Assembly: GCA_041920215.1 (NCBI GenBank)
Contig: JAYRSJ010000037.1
Span: 1-29,819 of the forward strand
Source of the DNA: JAYRSJ01 sp041920215
GTDB lineage: Bacteria > Pseudomonadota > Gammaproteobacteria > Burkholderiales > Burkholderiaceae_C
Reading direction: 5' to 3'
DNA: 29,819 bases
This document shows, in pieces, positions 22,453 through 29,819 of this stretch (position 1 is its first letter; every line of letters begins with the position of its first letter). The notes beneath the pieces were generated by a model. That model was not told where the DNA came from and did no database searches. It was given only the letters and a program-made list of their open reading frames with translations. A program made the position numbers and the translations under genes.

Positions 22453-23490
22453 ATGGATCTCTCGATCGCAAGCATTCTGGCGCTGGATGGCGTCACCAAC
22501 GGGGCGATCTACGCCCTGCTGGCACTCAGCCTGGTGCTGGTCTTTGCCGTCACCCGCGTGGTGTTCATTCCCCAGGGGGAGTTTGTGGCCTACGGTGCGC
22601 TCACCATGGCTTCGCTGCAGCTGGGCAAGACGCCGCTGACCATCTGGTTTCTGCTGGCGCTGGCCGTGATGGTGGCGCTGCTGGACCTGGTGGCCGGCCT
22701 GCGCGCCGGCCGCCCGGTCTCCCGGGTGCTGCGCCATGTGCTTGGCGAGGCGGCGGCACCGGTGGTGATCGCGCTGCTGGGCCTGTGGGCCGCACCGCAG
22801 CAACTGCATTTGGTGCTGCAGGCCCTGCTGACGCTGGCCGTCGTCACGCCGATGGGCGCCCTGATCTACCGTCTGGCCTACCAATCGCTGGCCGATGCGT
22901 CGGTGCTGGTCCTGCTGATCGTTTCCATTGGGGTGCACTTTGCGCTGACTGGGCTGGGCCTGGTGTTCTTTGGGCCCGAGGGCTCGACCAACCCGAGCTT
23001 TTGGGATGCCAGCTTCGAGCTAGGGCCGCTGATGCTCTCCGGCCAGGCCCTGATCATCCTGATGTGCACCGTGGCCCTGATCGTGATGCTGTGGCTGTTC
23101 TTCGAGCGCAGCCTCTATGGCAAGGCGCTGCGTGCCACCGCGGTGAACCGCCTGGGCGCCCAGCTGATGGGCATCTCCAGCACCAGCGCCGGCCGCCTGT
23201 CTTTCACGATGGCCGCCTTCATCGGCGCGCTCTCGGGCTTGCTGATCAGCCCGACCACCACGATCAACTATGACAGCGGCTTCCTGATCGGCCTCAAGGG
23301 CTTCGTGGCGGCGGTGTTCGCCGGGCTGGCCAGCTATCCGGGCGCGGCGTTGGGCGCGCTGCTGGTGGGCCTGCTGGAATCCTTCAGCTCCTTCTGGGCC
23401 AGCGCCTACAAGGAAGTCATCGTGTTCACCTTCATCCTGCCTGTGCTGCTGTGGCGCTCCTTGCGCGATCCGCATAGCGAAGAGCACTGA
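22453..23490 (+). CDS. livH: Branched-chain amino-acid-type ABC permease, LivH
   Basis: The 345-residue polytopic membrane protein begins MDLSIASILALDGVTNGAIY and has the LivH words ALLALSLVLVFAVTRVVFIP and QGEFVAYGALTMA, then the coupling region with YGKALRATAVNRLGAQLMGI and GLLISPTTTINYDSGFLIGL. It is one half of the inner-membrane channel of a HAAT-family importer (branched-chain amino acids, or related amides or aromatics). It is about 35 residues longer than E. coli LivH (308), with an additional hydrophobic stretch after about residue 75. GTGGGGA precedes the ATG. It starts an operon with the LivMG fusion (8 bases away) and livF. Confidence 0.88.
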   Translation: MDLSIASILALDGVTNGAIYALLALSLVLVFAVTRVVFIPQGEFVAYGALTMASLQLGKTPLTIWFLLALAVMVALLDLVAGLRAGRPVSRVLRHVLGEAAAPVVIALLGLWAAPQQLHLVLQALLTLAVVTPMGALIYRLAYQSLADASVLVLLIVSIGVHFALTGLGLVFFGPEGSTNPSFWDASFELGPLMLSGQALIILMCTVALIVMLWLFFERSLYGKALRATAVNRLGAQLMGISSTSAGRLSFTMAAFIGALSGLLISPTTTINYDSGFLIGLKGFVAAVFAGLASYPGAALGALLVGLLESFSSFWASAYKEVIVFTFILPVLLWRSLRDPHSEEH

Positions 23491-23498
23491 TTCCGGGT

Positions 23499-25286
23499 AT
23501 GGCAAGCATGCAAAAGCGCAATCTCTTCCTGGGCCTGGGTCTGCTCATTCTGGCGGTCCTGCCGGCCCTGCCGGTGCCCGAGTTCTGGATCACCCAGCTC
23601 AACTACATCGGCATGTTCGCCTTGGTCGCCCTGGGCCTGGTACTGCTGACTGGCGTCGGCGGGCTGACCTCCTTCGGCCAGGCGGCCTTTGTCGGTATGG
23701 GCGCCTACACCACGGCCCTGCTGTCCAGCCGCTACGGCATCTCGCCCTGGGGGGGGCTGCTGGTCGGCTTGGCTATCACCTGCTTGGCGGCCCTGTTGCT
23801 GGGCTGGCTGACGCTGCGCATGTCGGGCCACTACCTGCCGCTGGCGACCATCGCCTGGGCGCTGAGCCTCAACTACCTGATCGCCAATACCGAATTTCTC
23901 GGCAAGTACGACGGCCTGCTGGGCCTGCCGGCCATCGAGCTGTTCGGCCTCAGTTTTGCCAGCGGAAGATCGATCTACTACCTGATCTGGATTGCGGCCC
24001 TGCTGGGCGCCTGGGGTGTAAGCAATCTGCTCGACTCACGCCCGGGCCGCGCGATCCGTGCGCTCAACGGCGCCACCACCATGGCCGAGGCCATGGGGGT
24101 CTCCACCTTCCGCTACAAGGTGACGATCTTTGTGCTGGCCGCCATGCTCGCCTCGATCTCGGGCTGGCTGTTTGCGCATTTCCAGCGCACGGTCAACCCC
24201 AGCCCCTTCGCACTGAAGATGGGCATCGAGTACCTGTTCATGGCGGTGGTCGGCGGCATTGGCAGCGTCTGGGGGGCCTTCATCGGCGCAGGCGTGGTCA
24301 AGCTGATGGAGGACCAGCTCAAGGAACTGCTGCCGGCCCTGCTGGGCAGTGCCGGCAACTTCGAGATCATCGTGCTGGGCGTGGTGCTGGTGCTGATGCT
24401 CAAGTACGCACCCAAGGGCCTGTGGCCGGGCGTGGAGTCGCTGCTGGGCCGCTGGTTGCCGGCGCGTCAGCGCGTGCGTGACTGGGCTGATGCACCCGCG
24501 CTGCCGGCCACACCCAAGCCCCGGCCGGGCGAACTGCTGCTGGAGGTGGACAGGGTGCGCAAGGCTTTTGGCGGCCTGGTGGCCGTCAACGACGTGTCCT
24601 TCCAGATCCATGCTGGCGAGATCATCGGCCTGATCGGTCCCAACGGCGCCGGCAAGTCCACCACCTTCAACCTGATCTCGGGGGTGCTGTCGCTGAGCGG
24701 CGGCGCCGTCAGCTTCCGCGGCCAGCCGGTCGGGGGCCTTAGCTCGCGCCAGATCGCGCGGCGCGGCATGTCGCGCACCTTCCAGCACGTCAAGATGGTG
24801 GCCGACATGACGGTGCTGGAGAACGTGGCGCTGGGCGGCTATCTGCGCAGCGATGCGGGCACCGCCCGCGCGATGCTGCGGCTGGACCGTGCTCAGGAGC
24901 GCCAGCTCTTCAAGGAAGCCGAACGCCAGCTGCAGCGCATCGGCATGGCCGCGCAGATGCATGAGCTGGCCGGCAATCTGGCCCTGGGCCCGCAGCGCCT
25001 GATGGAGATCGCGCGTGCGCTGTGTACCGACCCGGCCCTGTTGCTGCTGGACGAGCCGGCCGCCGGCCTGCGTCACAAGGAAAAGCAAGCGCTGGCCGAG
25101 GTGCTGCGCCAGCTGAAAAGCGAGGGCATGAGCATTCTGCTGGTGGAGCACGATATGGAGTTCGTGATGGGCCTGACCGACCGCATCGTCGTGATGGAGT
25201 TCGGCACCAAGCTGATCGAGGGCACACCCGATGAGGTGCAGTCCAGCCCTGCGGTGCGCGCCGCCTATCTGGGCACGGAGCATTGA
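23499..25286 (+). CDS. LivM-LivG fusion: ABC permease plus ATPase
   Basis: The 595-residue protein joins a LivM permease (about 1-320; GVGGLTSFGQAAFVGMGAYT, RAIRALNGATTMAEAMGVST) to a LivG ATPase (about 346-595) by a proline-rich linker (ALPATPKPRPGE). ATPase motifs are Walker A GPNGAGKST (380-388), Q-loop Gln429, C-loop LALGPQ (494-499), Walker B LLLLDEP (514-520) and the H-loop in VEHD (His551). The C-loop differs from the LAYGQQ usual in LivG. Only one LivM and one LivG frame are present, so fusion rather than duplication explains it. The livF ATG follows the stop by one base. Permease-ATPase fusions of this type are known in Burkholderiales. Confidence 0.9.
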   Translation: MASMQKRNLFLGLGLLILAVLPALPVPEFWITQLNYIGMFALVALGLVLLTGVGGLTSFGQAAFVGMGAYTTALLSSRYGISPWGGLLVGLAITCLAALLLGWLTLRMSGHYLPLATIAWALSLNYLIANTEFLGKYDGLLGLPAIELFGLSFASGRSIYYLIWIAALLGAWGVSNLLDSRPGRAIRALNGATTMAEAMGVSTFRYKVTIFVLAAMLASISGWLFAHFQRTVNPSPFALKMGIEYLFMAVVGGIGSVWGAFIGAGVVKLMEDQLKELLPALLGSAGNFEIIVLGVVLVLMLKYAPKGLWPGVESLLGRWLPARQRVRDWADAPALPATPKPRPGELLLEVDRVRKAFGGLVAVNDVSFQIHAGEIIGLIGPNGAGKSTTFNLISGVLSLSGGAVSFRGQPVGGLSSRQIARRGMSRTFQHVKMVADMTVLENVALGGYLRSDAGTARAMLRLDRAQERQLFKEAERQLQRIGMAAQMHELAGNLALGPQRLMEIARALCTDPALLLLDEPAAGLRHKEKQALAEVLRQLKSEGMSILLVEHDMEFVMGLTDRIVVMEFGTKLIEGTPDEVQSSPAVRAAYLGTEH

Positions 25287-25287
25287 G

Positions 25288-26019
25288 ATGAGCGACTTGC
25301 TGCAAGTGAGCGGGCTGCACGCCGGCTATGGCCGGGCCGAGGTGCTGTCCGGCCTGGATCTGCGATTGCCCGAGGGCGCTGTCGTTACCGTGATCGGCCC
25401 CAATGGCGCAGGCAAGAGCACGACGCTTAACGCGCTGATGGGCGTGCTGCCTGCGAAGGGACGCATCGTCTTCGACGGTGAGGACATCGCCAGCCTGACG
25501 CTGGAGGAGCGGGTGATGCGCGGCCTGGCCCTGGTGCCCGAGAAGCGCGAGCTGTTCACCACGATGAGTGTCGAGGACAACCTGCTGCTGGGAGGCTTCC
25601 GGCCCATGCGGCTGGGCCAGCGCGACTGGCGCGAGGGCCTGGAGAGGGTCTACGAACTCTTTCCCCGGCTCAAGGAGCGGCGCAGCCAGCTCTCCGGCAC
25701 ACTCTCTGGCGGCGAACGCCAGATGCTGGCCGTGGGGCGCGCGCTGATGGCACGCCCCAAGGTGCTGATGCTGGACGAGCCCAGCCTGGGCCTGGCGCCG
25801 CTGATCGTCAAGGAGATCTTCCGCATCGTCGAGCGCCTGCGCGCCACCGGCGTGTCCATTTTGTTGATCGAGCAGAACGCCCGGGCCGCGCTGGAGGTGG
25901 CCGATTACGGCTATGTGCTGGAGACCGGCGAGATCGCGCTGGAGGGGCCGGCCACCGATCTTGCGCGCGACCCACGCGTCATCGAGACCTATCTGGGCAG
26001 CAGCCGCAAGAAGGCCTGA
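25288..26019 (+). CDS. livF: Branched-chain amino-acid-type ABC ATPase, LivF
   Basis: The 243-residue protein has Walker A GPNGAGKST, the LivF-typical LVPEKRELFTTMSVEDNLLL, the C-loop LSGGERQMLAVGRALM, Walker B VLMLDEPSLGLAP and H-loop-equivalent LLIEQNARAAL, in which Gln replaces the His of other ABC ATPases, as normal for LivF. It pairs with the LivG half of the fusion protein to power import. The ATG at 25288 is one base after the fusion gene's stop, so translation is coupled; the in-frame start at 25231 lies inside that gene. No LivK binding protein follows. Confidence 0.92.
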   Translation: MSDLLQVSGLHAGYGRAEVLSGLDLRLPEGAVVTVIGPNGAGKSTTLNALMGVLPAKGRIVFDGEDIASLTLEERVMRGLALVPEKRELFTTMSVEDNLLLGGFRPMRLGQRDWREGLERVYELFPRLKERRSQLSGTLSGGERQMLAVGRALMARPKVLMLDEPSLGLAPLIVKEIFRIVERLRATGVSILLIEQNARAALEVADYGYVLETGEIALEGPATDLARDPRVIETYLGSSRKKA

Positions 26020-26117
26020 GGGGCCGGGTCGGCCAGGCGTGACGCAGTTCACGCGCCTCCTGCCGCTGGCGCCGCCGCTTTCACCTGGTTACCGGACTGC
26101 TGCCTAGACTGCTTGGC

Positions 26118-27326
26118 ATGAATCAAGCAAACCACTCCAATCCGACGGCCGCGCAGCAACGGCGTTCGCTGCGTTCGCTGTGTGTTGCCATGCTGGCCTC
26201 GATCGGCGCTGCGGCCCAGGCCCAGACCATCAATGTGCTGATCAACCCGGGCGACCAGGGCGAGCAGTCGCGTTACGCCGTGGCCGGTGTCTGGAAGCAG
26301 GCGTTGGAGCGCTCGCTGGGCCGGCCCGGAGCGGTCAAGGTCAGCACCTCGGTGGATGCCTCGGCCGATCTGAGCACCACCCGGGCACGTCTTTTCGACG
26401 TCTATGTTGCGCCCGCCCATGTGGTGGGCAGCGCCGTGCGCTATGGCTACACGCCAGTCGCCGCGCTGGACAAGCCGGTGCAGGCGGTGCTGGTGGCGCC
26501 GCAGGCCAGCGCCATCAAGAGTCTGGCCGAGGCCGCCGGCAAGCGTCTGGGCTTGCCGCTGCAGGACAGCATCGTCACCTATCTGCTGCGTGGCGAACTC
26601 AATGCTGCTAACACGACATTGAAGCGTCACTTCCCCGAGCGCTACGAAACCCGCTATCAGGATGCGCTGCTGATCTGCCTGCAGCTGCGCCAGTGCGACG
26701 CGGTGATGGTCGAGCGCGAGGTCTTCGAACGTTGGGTGGCGGCCGGTGAGTCGCTCAAGGCGGTGATGCAGACCAAGGCGGTGCCGGGTCTGGCGGTGGC
26801 CGTCAAGCCGGGCAGCGGACTGGACGCCGCCAGCCTGCGCGGTGCGCTGGCCAGCCAGCTGGCGGGCGCGCTGTCCGGGCAGGGGCTGGCTGCTACCGGC
26901 GCCGAGGCCTTCGACTATGTCGCCACGCTGGGCTACTTCACGCCGCGGGCGCTGCCGGGCGCCACCGTGGTCGATGCGGCGGCGGTACAGAAGCTGATGG
27001 CAGCGGGCGCGCGCTATATCGATACCCGCACCGAGGCAGAATTCAAAGCAGGTCATGTCAGTGGCGCGCAGCTGCTGCCCTATGTGGAGAAGAGCAGCAA
27101 GGAGGCCGACTACAAGGCCGAGCTGGACCAGTTCGATGTCGCCAAGCTGCCTGCCGACAAGAGCACGCCGCTGATCTTCGCTTGCAACGGGGCCGAATGC
27201 TGGAAGAGCTTCAAGGCCAGCCGGGCGGCGCTGAAGGCGGGTTACGGCAAGGTGCACTGGTTCCGCGGCGGCCTGCCCGAATGGCGCAGTGCGGGTTTGC
27301 AGATCAAGACTCAGCCGGCCTCTTGA
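26118..27326 (+). CDS. PhnD-like periplasmic binding protein fused to rhodanese
   Basis: The 402-residue protein has a signal peptide (about 1-36, MLASIGAAAQAQ), then a PhnD-type solute-binding domain (about 37-280; FDVYVAPAHVVGSAVRYGYT, with QDALLICLQLRQCDAVMVER), then a rhodanese domain (about 285-395) with IDTRTEAEFKAGHVSGAQ and an active loop CNGAECWKSFKAS, Cys356 being the probable sulfur carrier and Cys361 nearby. It should act in the periplasm. A sulfur-transfer or sulfur-compound sensing role is plausible but unproven; the ligand is unknown. It begins 98 bases after livF and could be read with it. Its end overlaps the convergent dehydrogenase gene by 16 bases. No clear ribosome-binding site was seen. 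Confidence 0.82.
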   Translation: MNQANHSNPTAAQQRRSLRSLCVAMLASIGAAAQAQTINVLINPGDQGEQSRYAVAGVWKQALERSLGRPGAVKVSTSVDASADLSTTRARLFDVYVAPAHVVGSAVRYGYTPVAALDKPVQAVLVAPQASAIKSLAEAAGKRLGLPLQDSIVTYLLRGELNAANTTLKRHFPERYETRYQDALLICLQLRQCDAVMVEREVFERWVAAGESLKAVMQTKAVPGLAVAVKPGSGLDAASLRGALASQLAGALSGQGLAATGAEAFDYVATLGYFTPRALPGATVVDAAAVQKLMAAGARYIDTRTEAEFKAGHVSGAQLLPYVEKSSKEADYKAELDQFDVAKLPADKSTPLIFACNGAECWKSFKASRAALKAGYGKVHWFRGGLPEWRSAGLQIKTQPAS

Positions 27327-28597
27327 GCGGGGTCGTCCGGCAGCAGGCTGGCCAGCGGCACAGGCTGCAGCGGAGCGCGCAGGCCCCGACTTTCCCAGCC
27401 CAGGCAATCGGTGGTGATGGGGCCGCAGATGCGGCCCTGGCAGGCCCCCATGCCGCAACGTGTCTGCAGCTTGGCCGCGCGCCAGCTGTCGTGCTGGCGC
27501 AGCTCGCCCCAGCTGATGTCCTCGCAGCGGCAGACCAGGGTTCTGTCGTCGGCCAGGGTTTTGAGCCGCGGCGCGAGTGCGAAGCCCCGGGCAAGTTGGC
27601 CGGCAAAGTCCAGCTGCTGCCAACGCAGCCTCTGCAGCGCCGCCAGTGGCTGATCCAGCAAGGCCGCGGCCGCCAGCTCACCCTCGATGAGCGCCTTGTC
27701 GACCCCGCCTATCCCGGTGCATTCGCCGGCCGCATAGATGCCTGGCGAGCTGGTTTGCAGACGCGCATCAACCGAGATTGCACCATCCGCCAGCGCGCAA
27801 CCCAGCAATTCGGCGAGTTCGGTGTTGGGTAGCAGACCAAAGCCCAGTCCGATAGCGTCGCAGGGCTCGTCCCAGTGCCGCCGGCCGTCGCTGAGCCGCA
27901 GTGCCTCGGCCCTGTTTTCGCCCAGCACCGCCACGGGCCAGCAGCCTGGCAGGTAGCGGCTGTTCCGCAGCCGCAGCCGCAGTGCAGTGGCCTGAGCCAG
28001 CTTGCGCAGCGGCAGGCCCAGGGCAAAACGTAGCAGGGCGCTGCGCGGGGATTGTTCGGCGATCATGGTGACTCGGGCGCCTGCCGCCTGCAGCGTGGCG
28101 GCGCTGGCCAGCAGCAGCGGTCCGCTGCCGGCAAGCACGATGCGCCGCCCCTGCACCGGCCAGCCGCCCTTAACCAGGGCCTGCAGGCCGCCGGCGCCGT
28201 GCACCCCTGGGAGGGTCCAGCCCGGCAACGGCAGATGGCGCTCGCGGGCACCCGTGGCCAGGATCAGGCGCTCGTAGCGCAGCTGCGCTGCCGCCCCGCT
28301 GGCGGGTGCATGCAGACGCAGGCGGCCCTCGCTCTCTGCTGCCACGACTTGCTGGCCGGCCAATCTCTGCAGCCGCGGATGATCGTGCAGCGCTTGCAGC
28401 CGGACCGCCCAATGCCGGGACTGGCGGCTCGCATGCTCGGCTTCTTTGGCGAAGGCGCCGCGCCAGATCTGCCCGCCGGGCTGGGCCTGATCGTCGACCC
28501 AGCCGACGTCGGCGCCGCCCCGCAGCAGACGCTGCACCGCGGCCAGACCGGCCGGGCCGGCGCCGATCACCAGCACATCGCAGCGGATCTGCCTCAT
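27311..28597 (-). CDS. FAD/NAD subunit of heterotrimeric amino-acid dehydrogenase
   Basis: The 428-residue protein has an N-terminal FAD-binding VIGAGPAG (10-17), a second nucleotide-binding LAGSGPLLLASAATL (155-169), GIYAAGECTGIGG near the FAD end (286-298), and a C-terminal BFD-like iron-sulfur region with CRC (Cys356, Cys358) and CGMGACQGRIC (Cys381, Cys386, Cys391). This matches the alpha-type subunit of D-hydroxyproline dehydrogenase, opine oxidase OoxA and HcnB. It passes electrons from the oxidase subunit onward to an acceptor. Its ATG at 28597 overlaps the ferredoxin-like gene's stop by four bases. The substrate cannot be decided from sequence. Confidence 0.87.
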   Translation of the reverse strand: MRQIRCDVLVIGAGPAGLAAVQRLLRGGADVGWVDDQAQPGGQIWRGAFAKEAEHASRQSRHWAVRLQALHDHPRLQRLAGQQVVAAESEGRLRLHAPASGAAAQLRYERLILATGARERHLPLPGWTLPGVHGAGGLQALVKGGWPVQGRRIVLAGSGPLLLASAATLQAAGARVTMIAEQSPRSALLRFALGLPLRKLAQATALRLRLRNSRYLPGCWPVAVLGENRAEALRLSDGRRHWDEPCDAIGLGFGLLPNTELAELLGCALADGAISVDARLQTSSPGIYAAGECTGIGGVDKALIEGELAAAALLDQPLAALQRLRWQQLDFAGQLARGFALAPRLKTLADDRTLVCRCEDISWGELRQHDSWRAAKLQTRCGMGACQGRICGPITTDCLGWESRGLRAPLQPVPLASLLPDDPAQEAG

Positions 28598-28848
28598 CGG
28601 CTGCCCCCGGTCTCAATCACCATGCCATCGGCCACCAGCGTCATGCAGGCCAGGCTGTGGGGCCGGCCGGCTATGCTGACGCGGCATTCCTGACACTGGC
28701 CCATGCCGCAGAAGGCCTGGCGCGGCTGGCCGCTGCGGCTGGCGCGGGTGGGGCCGGGCCGCGTCCGTTCCAGCGCGGCCGCCACCGTGATGCCGGCCGG
28801 CACCTGGCAGGGCTGTTGGTCGATCAGAACGGTCAGCATCGTGTTCAT
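28594..28848 (-). CDS. [2Fe-2S] ferredoxin-like subunit of the same dehydrogenase
   Basis: The 84-residue protein is a Fer2_4 type [2Fe-2S] protein, like HcnA or the gamma subunit of hydroxyproline dehydrogenase. The cluster ligands are Cys47-x4-Cys52-x2-Cys55-x12-Cys68 in FCGMGQCQECRVSIAGRPHS and ACM. It bridges electrons between the two flavin subunits. The ATG at 28848 overlaps the preceding gene's stop by four bases (ATGA), and its own stop overlaps the next start in the same manner, so all three are translated as a coupled set. Confidence 0.88.
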   Translation of the reverse strand: MNTMLTVLIDQQPCQVPAGITVAAALERTRPGPTRASRSGQPRQAFCGMGQCQECRVSIAGRPHSLACMTLVADGMVIETGGSR

Positions 28849-29819
28849 CGCATGAAGCGCGCAGGCGCATAGGGGGCGGTGTCCAGCAGCGGGCGCCGGC
28901 CCAGACTCAGGTCGGCCAGCAGCTCGGCGCTGGCCAGCGCTGTGGTGATGCCCAGCCCCTCGTGGCCGCAGGCCACCCAGACGCCCGGCAGGCTGGGGTG
29001 CGGGCCTAGCAGGGGCTGGCCGTCCTGGCTGGCTGGTCGCAGCCCGGTCCAGCAGCGCAGCAGGCTCATCTGGCTCAGCGCGGGCAGATAGGCGCAGGCA
29101 TGCGCCAGCATGCGGCCCAGCAGCGCCAAATCGAGCGCGCCGTCGGCACGGCCCGGCTGGCGGCAGCTGCCGATCAGCAGCTGACCCTCGGGCCGCGCCT
29201 GCACATTGAAGGAGACGGTATCGGCATCTGTGCAGTGGGCATTCTTCAGATAGGCCAGCTCGACCAGCTGATGCTGCACGCCGAGCGGCTGGCGCTGCGT
29301 GATCGCCAGCTGGCCCTTCTTGGCGACCAGGCAGGCCGGGGGCAACCAGCGCTGGCTGGCCAGGCCGGCCGCCAGCACCACCAAGCCTGCCCAGAGCCGT
29401 TCGCCGCTGGCCAGGCGCAGCCCCTGGCGTTCCAGCGCGACGACCTCGCCGCGTATCAGCCGGGCATGCGCCTGTTCCAGCCAACTGGCCACGACCCGGG
29501 GTGGATAGACGCGGCCATCCCCCGGCACCCGCAGGCCGCCGGCCAGGCCGCGGCGCAGCAGGGGTTCGCAGCGGGCCAGCTGGCCGGCATCGAGCAACTC
29601 GGCCGCGACCCCCTGGGCTTGCCACCAGTCGGCCTTGCGCGCGGCGATGGCCAGCTCCTCGGCATCGGCGGCGACCCACAGCGTACCCGTGCGGGCATAT
29701 TCGGCGGCCTCGCCGTGGGCCGGTGTCTCGGCCAGCCAGTCCTGCCACAGCTGCATGGAGCGCCGTGTCAGCGCGTACTCGGCGGCGGCGGCCGGGTCGG
29801 CCGCGTCCTGCGCGTCGAC
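28845..29819 (-). CDS. FAD-dependent D-amino-acid-type oxidase subunit (5' end missing)
   Basis: An open frame of 324 residues runs from the right window edge to TGA at 28845; the true start and the FAD-binding GXGXXG lie outside. The visible part is DAO/DadA-like: LVVLAAGLASQRW, VSFNVQARPEGQLLIGSCRQ, then RCWTGLRPASQDGQPLLGPH and GVWVACGHEGLGITTALASA, the usual C-terminal FAD site. In HcnC, OoxB and the beta subunit of D-hydroxyproline dehydrogenase this subunit oxidises the amino acid. Gene order here is oxidase, ferredoxin, FAD/NAD subunit. An internal ATG at 29756 is not the start, because coding character continues upstream of it. Confidence 0.87.
   Translation of the reverse strand, partial: VDAQDAADPAAAAEYALTRRSMQLWQDWLAETPAHGEAAEYARTGTLWVAADAEELAIAARKADWWQAQGVAAELLDAGQLARCEPLLRRGLAGGLRVPGDGRVYPPRVVASWLEQAHARLIRGEVVALERQGLRLASGERLWAGLVVLAAGLASQRWLPPACLVAKKGQLAITQRQPLGVQHQLVELAYLKNAHCTDADTVSFNVQARPEGQLLIGSCRQPGRADGALDLALLGRMLAHACAYLPALSQMSLLRCWTGLRPASQDGQPLLGPHPSLPGVWVACGHEGLGITTALASAELLADLSLGRRPLLDTAPYAPARFMR

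Noticed and set aside
24036..25283. Long - strand open frame opposite the LivMG fusion
   Set aside because: Gln/His/Ala-rich antisense frame without recognisable domains.
26049..27623. 524-codon - strand frame opposite the binding-protein/rhodanese gene
   Set aside because: The + strand frame has a signal peptide and two domains; the - frame is Gln/Arg-rich and crosses into another gene.
28306..28872. Arg/Ala-rich + strand frame opposite the ferredoxin-like gene
   Set aside because: Low-complexity antisense product; the - strand genes have clear cluster and FAD motifs.

Overview
The window is a chromosomal segment of a high-GC betaproteobacterium. The str/S10/spc/alpha ribosomal order, the EF-Tu gene directly before rpsJ, a second infA between secY and rpmJ, zinc-free S4 and S14, and the liv, ProQ and crotonase genes downstream all fit Burkholderiales, probably the Comamonadaceae/Sphaerotilaceae side. 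That placement is inferred from protein character and gene order; no database search was run. REGION 1 (1-15800, all + strand): the end of tuf and rpsJ, closed by a strong intrinsic terminator; then an S10-type unit rplC-rplD-rplW-rplB-rpsS-rplV-rpsC-rplP-rpmC-rpsQ with its own promoter and a G-quadruplex-capable leader; a terminator; a Prx5-type peroxiredoxin inserted between the S10 and spc blocks; then a strong consensus promoter driving rplN-rplX-rplE-rpsN-rpsH-rplF-rplR-rpsE-rpmD-rplO-secY-infA-rpmJ-rpsM-rpsK; then rpsD, rpoA and rplQ, with hairpins in the rpsK-rpsD and rpsD-rpoA gaps and a strong terminator after rplQ. REGION 2 (15842-16124): two identical initiator tRNA-fMet genes in tandem with an extended -10 promoter and a terminator. 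REGION 3 (16376-22153): a DsbD/ScsB-type membrane electron transporter with a periplasmic peroxiredoxin-like partner (+); then, mostly on the - strand, a ProQ/FinO RNA chaperone, two paralogous Cys-rich mini-proteins placed on either side of thymidine kinase (tdk, +), and a crotonase-fold protein lacking both usual catalytic glutamates. REGION 4 (22154-27326): a divergent intergenic region with a 28-bp palindrome resembling a TetR-type operator, then a branched-chain amino-acid-type ABC transporter (LivH, a LivM-LivG fusion, LivF) without an adjacent LivK, followed by an unusual fusion of a PhnD-like periplasmic binding protein with a rhodanese domain. REGION 5 (27311-29819, - strand): three translationally coupled genes for a heterotrimeric FAD/[2Fe-2S] amino-acid (D-hydroxyproline/opine/HcnABC-type) dehydrogenase; the first gene runs off the window edge. 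The first half is housekeeping translation machinery. The most unusual material is the mini-protein pair around tdk, the binding-protein/rhodanese fusion, the palindromic operator, and the G-quadruplex motif in the rplC leader.
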